Shown here: positions 55,264 through 64,000 of the stretch, piece after piece | How positions within the stretch are numbered: the stretch's first letter is position 1 | Layout: each line of letters starts with the position of its first letter | The notes under the pieces: model-generated | Database searches by the model: none | Told to the model about the DNA's origin: nothing | What the model saw: the letters and a program-made list of their open reading frames with translations, nothing else | Position numbers and translations under genes: made by a program | Assembly: GCA_039707655.1 (NCBI GenBank) | Contig: CM077675.1 | Coordinates: 418,623,162 to 418,687,161 of the forward strand | Source: Elymus sibiricus | Taxonomy: Eukaryota > Streptophyta > Magnoliopsida > Poales > Poaceae | Direction: 5' to 3' | DNA: 64,000 bases

Positions 55264-56929
55264 TGATACGTCTCCAACGTATCTGTAATTTTTGTTTGTT
55301 CCATGCTGTTATATTATCATTCTTGGATGTTTTACAATCATTTTATTACAACTTTATATCATTTTTTGGGACTAACCTATTGACATAGTGCCAAAGTGCC
55401 AGTTGTTGTTTTTGCTTGTTTTTTTACTTCGCAGAAAATCAGTACCAAACGGAGACAAAATGCTGCGGGGATTTTTGTGGATTTTTTACGGACCAGAAGA
55501 AAGAAGATGGGCCAAAGAACACCAGAAAAGGGGGCCCAGCTTGGCCAGCACCCATCAGGGCGCGCCACAGGCCCCCTGGCACGGCCTGGTGGGTGCTGGG
55601 CACCTCGGGCACCCCCTCCACCGCCTCCGATGCCTATAAATTCCCAAATATTCGGAAACCCCCGAATATAACTAGAGACTCTCCGCTCCGCCGCCGCAAC
55701 TCTCTGTATCGACGAAAAACCAATCTGGAGACGAAAAACCAACTTTTTGATTGAGCGGAGGCCATGATGAGGAGGGAGTAGTCCACCCTCGGGGCTGAGG
55801 GTATGCACCAGTAGCTATGTGTTCAATCTCTCTCTCTCTCTCTCGTGTTCTTGAGTTGTCACGATCTTGATGTATCACGGGCTTTGTTAATATAGTCGGA
55901 TCATATGATGTGTTTCCCTCTCTATCTAGTTGTGGTGAATTGAGTTTTCCCTTTGAGATTTCGTTACCGGATTAAATACTTTTATGGATTTGAGAACACT
56001 TGATATATGTCTTGCATGCGGATACCCGTGGTGACAATGGGGTGTTCAATTGATTCACTTGATATATGTTTTGGTACTCAATTTGCGGATTCCCGCAGCG
56101 ACATTGGGGTAATCTATGCATAGGGGTTGATACACGTTCTTGTCCTATTTTCTACGATAGAAATCTTGGGGCACTCTTTGAGGTTCTTTGTGTGGATTGA
56201 GTATTATGAATCTGAAATTATTTGATGCATATCGTATAATTAACTCATGGATACTTGTGGTGACATTGGAGTATTTAGGTGACATTAGAGTTGGTTGATG
56301 CGTATCATATGGTGTTATTCTAGTAGGAACTCTTACATAGATCGAACGGAAAGGATAACTTGATGTTATCTTAGTATGAACTATTGAATAGATCGATCGG
56401 AAAGGATAACTTTAAGGTGGTTTCGTACCCTACAAACAATTTCTTCTTATGTTCTCCGCTAGATAAGAACTTTGGAGTGATTCTTCATTGCACGTTGAGG
56501 GATGATTATGTGATCCAATTATATTAGCATTGTTGAGAGATTGCACTAGCGAAAGTACGGACCCTAGGCCTTGTTTTCAAGCATTGCAATACCGTTTGAG
56601 CTCACTTTTGTTACTTGCTACCTTGCTGTTTTTATATTTTCAGATTACAAAAACCTATATCTACCATCCATATTGCACTTGTATCACCATCTCTTCGCCG
56701 AACTAGTGCACCTATACACTTTGCCATTGTATTGGGTGTGTTGGGGACACAAGAGATTTCTTGTATTTGATTGCAGGGTTGTTTGAGAGATACCATCTTC
56801 ATCCTACACCTCCCACGGATTGATAAACCTTAGGTCATCCACTTGAGGGAAAATTGCTACTGTCCTACAAAACTCTGCGCTTGGAGGCCCAACAAAGTCT
56901 ACAAGAATAATGTTGCATAGTAGACATCA
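55264..56929 (+). repeat. 3' LTR of element B
   Basis: Collinear with 49635-51309, same ends, followed by GGTCT. Compared with the 5' copy it has a substituted block near 55730 and a small duplicated phrase (GTGACATT) near 56260-56285. Confidence 0.92.
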
Positions 56930-57907
56930 GGTCTCTTGGAGATCTATTTGATGTAAACTTTTGCGGTGTGTTTGTTGGGATCCGTTGAATATTGAGTTCA
57001 TGATCAGTTTCTACCCATGAATATTATTTGAGTCTTCTTTGATCTCTTATATGCATGATTACTTATAGACTCAAATTTCTTCTTCGAATCTTTGGTTTAG
57101 TTAGGCCAACTAGATCGATTTTTCTTGCCATGGGAAGAGGTGCTTTGTGATGGGTTCGATCTTGCGGTGTTCTTTCCCAGTGACAGAAGGGGCAACAAGA
57201 CACACATGTATCGTTGCCATTAAGGATAACAAGATGGGGTCTATTCCTACAAGAATAGATCTTGTCTACATCATGTCATCGTTCTTATTGCATTACTCCG
57301 TTTTTCCATGAACTTAATACACTAGATGCATGCTGGATAGAGGTCGATGTGTGGAGTAATAGAGGTAGATGCAGGCAGGAGTCGGTCTACTTATCTTGGA
57401 CGTGATGCCTATATAATGATCATCGCCTTGGATATCGTCATGACTATTCGATTTTCTATCAATTGCCCAACAGTAATTTGTTCACCCACCATGCGCTATA
57501 CTCATGAGAGAAGCCACTAGTGAACCCTACGGCCCCCGGGGCTACTTTTCCAACATATTGCTTTCCGATTTATCTTTTTGCATCTTTGTTTTCATATCTA
57601 CAAAACCAAAAACCCAAACACATATTGCTGCATATTTTATTTGCCCTTTTCATTTTGTGTTCTTGAAAGATCTATCTCTCCTATCTATCTTTTTACCGTA
57701 GAGAGATTGACAACCTCTCTTTCGCGTCGGGTTGCAAGTATTTGTTATTTGTGTGCAGGTGCTGCTTATTGGGTGGTGGTGATCCTCCTACTGGTTCGAT
57801 AACCTTGGTTTCATAACTGAGGGAAATACTTACCGTCGCTGTGCTGCATCATCCCTTCCTCTTTGGGGAAATACCGACGCAGTCTGAAGCCACGTCAAAG
57901 GAATTTC

Positions 57908-57927
57908 TGGTGCCGTTCCCGGGGAGG
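57908..57927 (+). promoter_or_regulatory. Primer binding site of element C, diverged
   Basis: TGGTGCCGTTCCCGGGGAGG, two differences from the tRNA-Asp complement over the matching part, ten bases after the LTR end at 57897. Confidence 0.75.
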
Positions 57928-58152
57928 AAGCGGTCTCTTCTACGTGCCTATCGTAGGCGCCGAGGGGACTCCAACATCATCTACCAGGTTCCTAATCACA
58001 GATCTCATCTCCTCGCAATTACATTATTTGCCATTTGCCTCTCGTTTTCCTCTCCCCCACTTCAGCAATTTGCCATTTTATTCGCCCTCTTTGTCGTTTG
58101 CCTTTTTCTCGGCGGATCTCTTCCTTGCTTGCAATCTTGTTTGCTTGTCACC

Positions 58153-58888
58153 ATGAGTGATTTTGGTATGGCAGAAACAGATGATGGCAGGACTCCTAAA
58201 ATTTGACGTTCTAGTAATCTGGATTCTAAAACTTTTGTTTTGGGGGTAAGGGAACGTTATAGGAAAAGAAACTATCCAAGAGTTTTTCAATTGCGTTGGG
58301 AATTTGACTCTCGATGATACCCCTATACTGAAAAGAACTAAATCTTATGCGGAAGCTATCTCGGCGCTAGTTCTAAAACTTGAAAATAGATTTATTCGTA
58401 CCCATCCTACCTTGCAAAGATTGTTTTATGAGCTACCGATCTTAAAGGATCCCAAAGCTAAGAAGTTAGCTACCCTTGTTCTCATGAATGAATTTGATAA
58501 CATAGTACGGGAAGCTAGGGAGATCTTTGACTTTTATGGTATGAGCCATGAAAAACCGGTAATAGGAGAAATCCTTTACAATAGTGATTACATGATGAGA
58601 TATTTGCTTGGAAATAATCAAATTTTTCATGAGAATCTTAAAAAGGAAGTCACCGTTTTAGATATGATCCAACAAGTTTTCAATGACGTGAACCAACAAT
58701 ATTCTTGGATTGTGGATGGAAATCAAAGGGGGTACATAGAGGGACAACTTGATAGTGCTAAAGTTGCTATGGATGATGTGTTTCAAGTTCTATTTGCAAA
58801 ACCTTTTGCCAAAAGCACCTCATCTAAAACCAAAGATGACAATACTGGAATCTATGCGTTATGCCTAGCTAGGGGCGTAAAACGATAG
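58153..58888 (+). pseudogene. ORF of unknown function in element C, damaged
   Basis: Starts MSDFGMAETDDGRTPKI at 58153, interrupted by TGA (58204-58206) and a frameshift near 58245. From NVIGKETIQEFFNCVGN one frame runs to TAG at 58886-58888. The open part (58304-58888, 194 codons) is predicted mostly helical, with blocks LKDPKAKKLATLVLMNEF, REAREIFDFYG and VLDMIQQVFNDVNQQYSW. It has no resemblance to the ORF of element B and no enzyme motif. It occupies the position of gag, so a capsid-like function is conceivable, but I do not recognise it as gag. Related frames are, from memory, common in Triticeae repeats. Confidence 0.5.
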
Positions 58889-58894
58889 CGCTTG

Positions 58895-58910
58895 TTGGGA
58901 GGCAACCCAA
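58895..58910 (+). other. Stem-loop after ORF C
   Basis: TTGGG-AGGCAA-CCCAA, preceded by GCGCTTG, six bases after the stop codon; same structure as 52272-52287. Confidence 0.75.
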
Positions 58911-58919
58911 TGAATAAAT

Positions 58920-61337
58920 AAAATTTTGCTTTTTTCCTTTCTGTTTTTGAGTGTTGACACAATTATGCCTCTGTTATGATTGTGTTTTTATGTTTTATTT
59001 AGTGTTTGTGCCAATTAGAGCCTTTAGGATGATTCATAGGATGAGTAGAAGTGATGCTGAATCTGAAACAGAAACTTTGCGTCCAGTGTATGAATCTTCA
59101 TTTTTTGCTGGAACGCGATCTTGAGCTGAAATTAACACAGTGTTTCTATACAAATTCCTTACGTTGTGCTAATTTTTCCGAATTTTTAGAGTTATAGAAG
59201 TATGGTTAGAGTACAGATTACTACAGACTATTCTGTTTAAGACAGATTCTGTTTTCGTTGCATTGTGTGCTTGTTTTGATGAATCTATGGGTTATATTGA
59301 AGGGTATGAGCCATGGTAAAGTTAAAATACAGTATGTATAATGCAATAATAAAATATGAATAGGTTTGCAACAGCACCTAAAGTAGTGATTTGCTTTATT
59401 ATACTAACGGATCTCACGAAGATTTTGTTGAGTTTTGTGTGATTGAAGTTTTCAAGTTTTGGGTGAGATCACGATGGATGAAGGAATAAGGAGTGAAAAG
59501 AGCCTAAGCTTGGGGATGCTACCGCACCCCCAAGATATATCCAAAGAGAAACAAGCAACTAAGCTTGGGGATGGCCCCGAGTGGCATCCCCTCTTTCTTC
59601 TAACGACCATCGGTATTTTACTTGGAGCTATATTTTTATTCGTCACATATCATGAGTTTTGCTTGGAGCATCTTGTACCTTTGCTTCCTTTGCTTGTTAG
59701 TTTGTCACTTGTATCCTTGCTGGACATACCTATTTGAGAGATCCAAAATTATGCTATGATTTGTTAGAATTGCTCTATGTGCTTCACTTAAACTTTTTGA
59801 GCTATAGAATTGCTCTAGTGCTTCACTTATATCCTTTTGAGCATGGTGTGCTTGAAAATTTTTGTAGAAATACTCTCATGCTTCGCTTAGATTAATTTGA
59901 GAGTTATTAAATTTTGAAGAAATCCTCTCATGCTTCACTTATACCTTTTTGAGAGATGAAATCTTTATGCTCATGTGCTTCACTTAGATTTGTTTGAGCT
60001 TGTCAAAAAGTAATGGCAATATATGAAAGTATGAAACTAGTCCCAAAGTGATAGATATCCAAGGAGGATATAATAGAAACTTTCATGAAGATCATTGGGC
60101 AAATTGAACTTGATTCCTTGTAATAGTTTTCAAACATGATGATAGTAATATGTGAGTCATGTTAGTGAGTAATTATGCTTTAGTAGGAATATTGATGTTA
60201 AGGTTTGTGATTCCCTATGTATGCACGAAAGTCAATAGTTATGCAATGAAGTTACATCCTACTTATGGTGCATTATTCGGTGTTAGTTATGCTCAATGCT
60301 CACTTATGGGAATTTTCGTTTCTTGGTTTGGTTGCTTCTCAATCTATTTGCTAGCCTCCATTTGTACTAAGTAGAAATACTACTTGTGCATCCAAAATCC
60401 TTAAACCAAGTTTTGCCTTATGAGTCCACCATACCTACCTATATGCGGTATTTCCATGCCGTTCCAAGCAAATTTGTATGTGCCATCTCTACATTTTCAA
60501 AATAAATTTTCTCTTTTGTGTGCTCGTACCGCTCATGAAACGGTGGGGAGTGTCCAATATTTTTCCCATGCTAGATGTGTTATTCTCAAGATGAGTGTTT
60601 ATTCACTTGTCATTGCATGAGAGTGCGGCGGTAATAGGGATGCCCGTTCCCGAAATTAAAAAGAAAAAAATATTTACTTTATGTTGTCAAATAATAAATT
60701 CCTTGAAAAGTGTTGGTATGGAAGGCAACCGTGGATACGGCCAGCCATGGAAAGTGGAAGTTTGGTGGAAAAAGGAATAAACTTTATTTTCTGTTTGGGA
60801 ACCGCCTATGATATATCTAGCATGGAAAGTATTGTGAGCTACTTTGTCATTTTCGTTGATAGGAAAAGCATGCCACCCAAAATATTTTTTCTCTCTCAAT
60901 TTAAACCTTGAGCTCTCGCACCTCTACAAATCCCTACTTCCCTCTGCGAAGGGCCTATCTATTTACTTTATGTAATTTTTATTTTTACTTTGAGTCAACA
61001 TCTTCTCTTATAAAGCACCAACTAGGGGGCACGATGATCGTACTTGAGTATTGGGCATAGTTAATATTTGAGTGTGTTTCATGAATGGATCAATGATTGA
61101 GCATGATGGGCTAGGGATAACTTTCTTTAGTGTTGATATTTTGAAAGACATGGTTGCTTGTTGACATGCTTGAGTATTGAAGTCATTAGTTTAAAACTAG
61201 ACTATTGCTTTGAATCATTACAAGTCCAAATGTCCATGCTATACAAAAGAAAAGAATATGAGATGAACATGTTAGGCAGCATTCCACATCAAAAATTCTG
61301 TTTTTATCATTTACCTACTCGAGGACGAGTAGGAATT
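58920..61337 (+). other. 3' non-coding interior of element C
   Basis: No gag-pol. Contains two AAGCTTGGGGATG words (59506 and 59561), a run of degenerate TGCTTCACTTA(T/G)A-type repeats (59770-60000), and a long part collinear with 53870-55250 of element B. Short ORFs differ between copies and look spurious. Confidence 0.7.
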
Positions 61338-61351
61338 AAGCTTGGGGATGC

Positions 61352-63164
61352 TGATACGTCTCGAACATATCTATAATTTTTGCTTGTTCCATGCTTTTAT
61401 ATTATCATTCTTCGATGTTTTACAATCATTTTATAACAACTTTATATCATTTTTTGGGACTAATCTATTGACATAGTGCCAAAGTGCCAGTTGCTGTTTT
61501 TGCTTGTTTTTTACTTCGCAGAATATCAATACCAAACGGAGTCCAATCGCGACGAAACTTTTTGGAGATTTTTTCTGGACCAGAAGACACATAGTGGGCC
61601 AAAGAAGTGCCGGAGAGGTGGGCCGTGGAGACCACAACCCACCAGGGCGCGCCAGGGGGGGCCCGACGCGCCCTGATGGGTTGTGCCCTCCTCAGGGCCC
61701 CCTCTCCACCGCTTCTGATGCCTATAAATTCCCAAGTATTCCAAAAACCCTAGGAGAGTCGACAAAACATAATTCCAGCCGCCGCAAGTTCCAGAACCTC
61801 GAGATCCAATCTAAACACCATCACGGAGGGGTTCATCGTCTTCATAGGTGCCTCTCCGATGATGTGTGAGTAGTCCACCATAGACCTACGGGTCCGTAGG
61901 CAGTAGCTAGATGGCTTTCTCTCTCTCTCTCTTATGATTTTCAATACAATGGTCTCTTGGAGATCTGTTTGATGAAACTTTTGCGGTGTCTTTGTTGGGA
62001 TCCGATGAATTTTGAGTTCATGATCAGTTTCTATCCATGAATATTATTTGAGTCTTCTTTGATCTCTTATATGCAGGATTACTTATAGCCTCGTATTTCT
62101 TCTTCTAATCTTTGGTTTAATTAGGCCAACTAGATCGGTTTTTCTTGCCATGGGAAGAGGTGCTTTGTGATGGGTTCGATCTTGCGGTGTTCTTTCCTAG
62201 TGACAGAAGGGGCAGCAAGACACGCATGTATCGTTTCCATTAAGGATAACAAGATGGGGTCTATTCCAGAATTTGAATTTGTATAGCAACGATACATGCG
62301 TGCCTTGCTGCCCCTTCTGTCACTGGGAAAAGACACCGCAAGATCGAACCCATCACAAAGCACCTCTTCCCATGGCAAGAAAAATCGATCTAGTCGGCCT
62401 AACTAAACCAAAGATTCGAAGAAGAAATACGAGGCTATAAGTAATCAAGCATGTAGGAGATCAAGGAAGACTCAAATAATATTCATGGATAGAAACTGAT
62501 CATGAACTCAAAATTCATCGGGTCCCAACAAACACACCAAAAAAGTTTACATCAAATAGATCTCCAAGAGACCGTTGTATAGAGAATCAAAAGAGAGAGG
62601 AAGCCCTCTAGCTACTGCCTACGGACCCGTAGGTCTATGGTGGACTACTCACGCATCATCGGAGAGGCACCTATGAAGAAGATGAACCCCTCCGTCATGG
62701 TGTTTAGATTGGATCTCAAGGTTCTAGAACTTGCGGCGGCTGGAATTGCGTTTCGTCGACTCCCCTAGGGTTTTCTGAATATTTGGGAATTTATAGGCGT
62801 TAGAGGCGGTGGAGGGGGGCCCCGTGGAGGGCACAACTCACCAGGGCACGCCGGTGGCCCCCTGGCACGCCCATGTGGGTTGTGGCCTCCACAGCCCACC
62901 TCCCTGGCACTTCTTTGGCCCACTGGGTGTCTTCTGATCCAGAAAAAATCTCCAAAAAGTTTCGTCGTGATTGGACTCCATTTGGTACTGATATTCTGCG
63001 AAGTAAAAAACAAGCAAAAACAACAACTGGCACTTTGGCACTATGTCAATAGGTTAGTCCCAAAAAATGATATAAAGTTGTTATAAAATGATTGTAAAAC
63101 ATCCAAGAATGATAATATAATAGCATGAACAAGGAAAAATTATAGATACGTTGGAGACGTATCA
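61352..63164. repeat. Head-to-head LTR palindrome, arms about 0.88 kb
   Basis: Plus-strand LTR start of C (61352-62267) meets the inverted LTR start of A (62286-63164) across an 18-base filler (62268-62285). The arms pair from TGATACG...ACGCATGTATCG to CGATACATGCG...CGTATCA. Both arms lack the second half of the LTR. Confidence 0.92.
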
Positions 63165-63169
63165 GTTAT

Positions 63170-64000
63170 CCTCCCGGTTTGTATGTCACCGAAGATTTGC
63201 TCCAAGGGATGATTTTTGTTCACTCTTGCTCGAACTCATGGTAGCTTTTGCTTGTTGGATAGTGGAGCTTCCTCATTATCATCTTCTTCTTAATCGTTGT
63301 TGAAGGCGTCGTTTCCTTGAGGTGGTGGTGAAGGTGGTTGTGGTGGATCATCATGATTAACTTCCTCCTCCTCTTCATCTTGTCGTGTACTGCTTGTGGA
63401 CGCTTCCATGTCGTTTCGAGCTTCGCCTTGACGCGAGGTTGGAGCTTCCACTTGTGTAGATGAAGTGCTTTCCTTCACCTCCATGGGACGAATCTTGCCG
63501 ATGGACAAGTCTTGAATGGCTTCCGAAGGTTCCTTATCTCCTACATCATTTGGCAATTGTTTGACTTGCGAACCATTAGATTCATCAAACTTCACATCTA
63601 CCGTCTCTTCAACTTTTCGAGTGAAGTTGTTGTAGACACGGTAAGTGTGAGAGTTTGATCCGTAACTGAGTAGGAAACCTTCATGACATTTAGGAGCAAA
63701 TTTAGAATGATGATGCTTATCAAGAATGTAACACTTGGAGCCGAATACCCAAAAGTATCCAACTTGGGGTTTGTTATCGGTGAGTAGCCCGTATCCCGTT
63801 TTACCGAGAAGCTTGTGTACGTAGAGTCGATTCATAGCATGACAAGCTGTTTCCACGGCTTCTGCCCAAAAGTGTCTTGGCGTCTTGTATTCGGTGAGCA
63901 TCATTCTAGACATCTCTATAAGAGTGCGGTTCTTCCTCTCAACGACTCCATTTTGTTGAGGTGTGTACGTAACCGATGACTCATGTGAAATCCCTTCTTC
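63170..64000 (-). pseudogene. Integrase C-terminus and linker, SIRE-type, open to window edge
   Basis: The frame is open from the window edge with TPQQNGVVERKNRTL, which holds the catalytic Glu of the integrase core. It continues with TEYKTPRHFWAEAVETACH, YILDKHHHSKF and an acidic linker to TAA at 63287-63289. A further TGA lies near 63240. The same frame then reaches FGDIQTGR at 63170, which joins codon-perfectly to [11 protein letters not shown] at 46293 when element A is removed. The 5' part of the gene is outside the window. Confidence 0.9.

Larger units (their letters stand above)
49635..56929 (+). mobile_element. Element B: complete non-autonomous Sabrina-like element (7295 bp)
   Basis: 5' LTR 49635-51309 (1675 bp), primer site 51320, interior 3.95 kb, tract AAGCTCGGGGATGC, 3' LTR 55264-56929 (1666 bp). 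A 5-bp duplication GGTCT flanks it (49630-49634 and 56930-56934). The LTRs differ by several percent and the 3' LTR has a replaced segment near 55730-55765. The interior has one ORF of unknown function and no gag-pol. The tRNA-Asp-type primer site supports Athila-lineage Gypsy. Confidence 0.92.
49016..62267 (+). mobile_element. Element C: Sabrina/WHAM-type element, plus, 3' LTR truncated
   Basis: 5' LTR 49016-49634 plus 56935-57897 (about 1580 bp after excising B), primer site at 57908, interior to 61351, 3' LTR from 61352 breaking off at 62267. The preceding five bases are CCTTC; the right duplication is lost. No gag or pol domains; one damaged ORF at 58153-58888. Confidence 0.85.
46299..63164 (-). 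mobile_element. Element A: Sabrina/WHAM-type LTR element, minus, split and partly deleted
   Basis: Outer ends TGACGTGGCTTG (46299) and GGAGACGTATCA (63164) with a 5-bp duplication GTTAT at 46294-46298 and 63165-63169. The left part is its 3' LTR (46299-48386) and 629 bases of interior. The right part is only the first 879 bases of its 5' LTR (63164-62286). The middle was replaced by element C and deletion. The LTR start TGATACGTCTCCAACGTATC is shared by Sabrina and WHAM families of Gypsy (Athila lineage). Confidence 0.82.
38751..64000 (-). mobile_element. SIRE/Maximus-type Copia element, heavily interrupted, continues past window
   Basis: On the minus strand the order is integrase end (64000-63290), linker, reverse transcriptase (46293-45460), RNase H (43902-43292), long 3' non-coding region, polypurine tract, 3' LTR (40278-38751). 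Insertions: A/B/C complex 46299-63164, solo LTR 44029-45452, Helitron 40433-41560. Excising each with one duplication copy restores neighbouring codons. The 5' half lies beyond 64000. Confidence 0.88.

Overview
This window is nuclear intergenic DNA from a large-genome grass, almost certainly a member of the Triticeae (wheat, Aegilops, rye or barley group). The reason is its repeats: Angela/BARE/WIS-type Copia elements, Sabrina/WHAM-type LTRs beginning TGATACGTCTCC, SIRE/Maximus-type Copia, an Au-like tRNA-derived SINE, TAA-flanked Harbinger elements and a CTAG-ending Helitron. Species cannot be decided from the sequence alone. I see no intact host gene, no rRNA or tRNA gene and no CRISPR array. 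The only long intact reading frames are transposon-borne. Family names rest on recognised termini, motifs and domain order, not on a database search.

Layout. 1-7615: a young Angela/BARE-type Copia element on + with an intact 1327-codon gag-pol; its 5' LTR is cut by the window edge. 7616-10514: a minus-oriented Gypsy-type LTR beginning TGTAACACCCC. 10515-12895: a plus-oriented SIRE-type Copia LTR, broken off against the next element. 12896-17046: a minus-strand Retrofit/Hopscotch-like Copia with a 156-bp LTR, lacking everything 3' of mid reverse transcriptase. It sits in a decayed minus-strand L1-type LINE (17047-20388, possible ORF1 tail beyond). 20484-20950: a foldback Mutator-like MITE with an 8-bp duplication. 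20959-24654: apparently low-copy DNA holding one SINE (22775-23079) with a 10-bp duplication.

24658-36329: a Harbinger element (TSD TAA) split by a minus-strand Angela-like element at 25504-36026 (TSD GGAGA), whose own 3' LTR is split by a plus-strand solo LTR at 25816-27709 (TSD GAGTT). 36555-37896: a second TAA-flanked Harbinger element carrying a decayed AP2/ERF-like domain. 38028-38690: a LINE 3' fragment. 38751 to beyond 64000: a minus-strand SIRE/Maximus-type Copia whose interior is broken by a Helitron (40433-41560), a solo LTR (44029-45452, TSD CATGT) and a large Sabrina-like complex (46299-63164, TSD GTTAT).

Inside that complex, element A (minus) is split by element C (plus, 49016-62267), and the 5' LTR of C is split by element B (plus, 49635-56929, TSD GGTCT). 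The right side of A and C collapsed into a head-to-head LTR palindrome (61352-63164). B and C carry no recognisable gag or pol, but each has one family-specific ORF of unknown function followed at once by the same small stem-loop. These ORFs, the captured AP2-like domain and the U3 palindrome arrays are the least explained parts of the window.

The genes do not form a host pathway. Only the first Angela-type element looks able to encode a working retrotransposition machinery; the rest are decayed or non-autonomous and would depend on enzymes made elsewhere.
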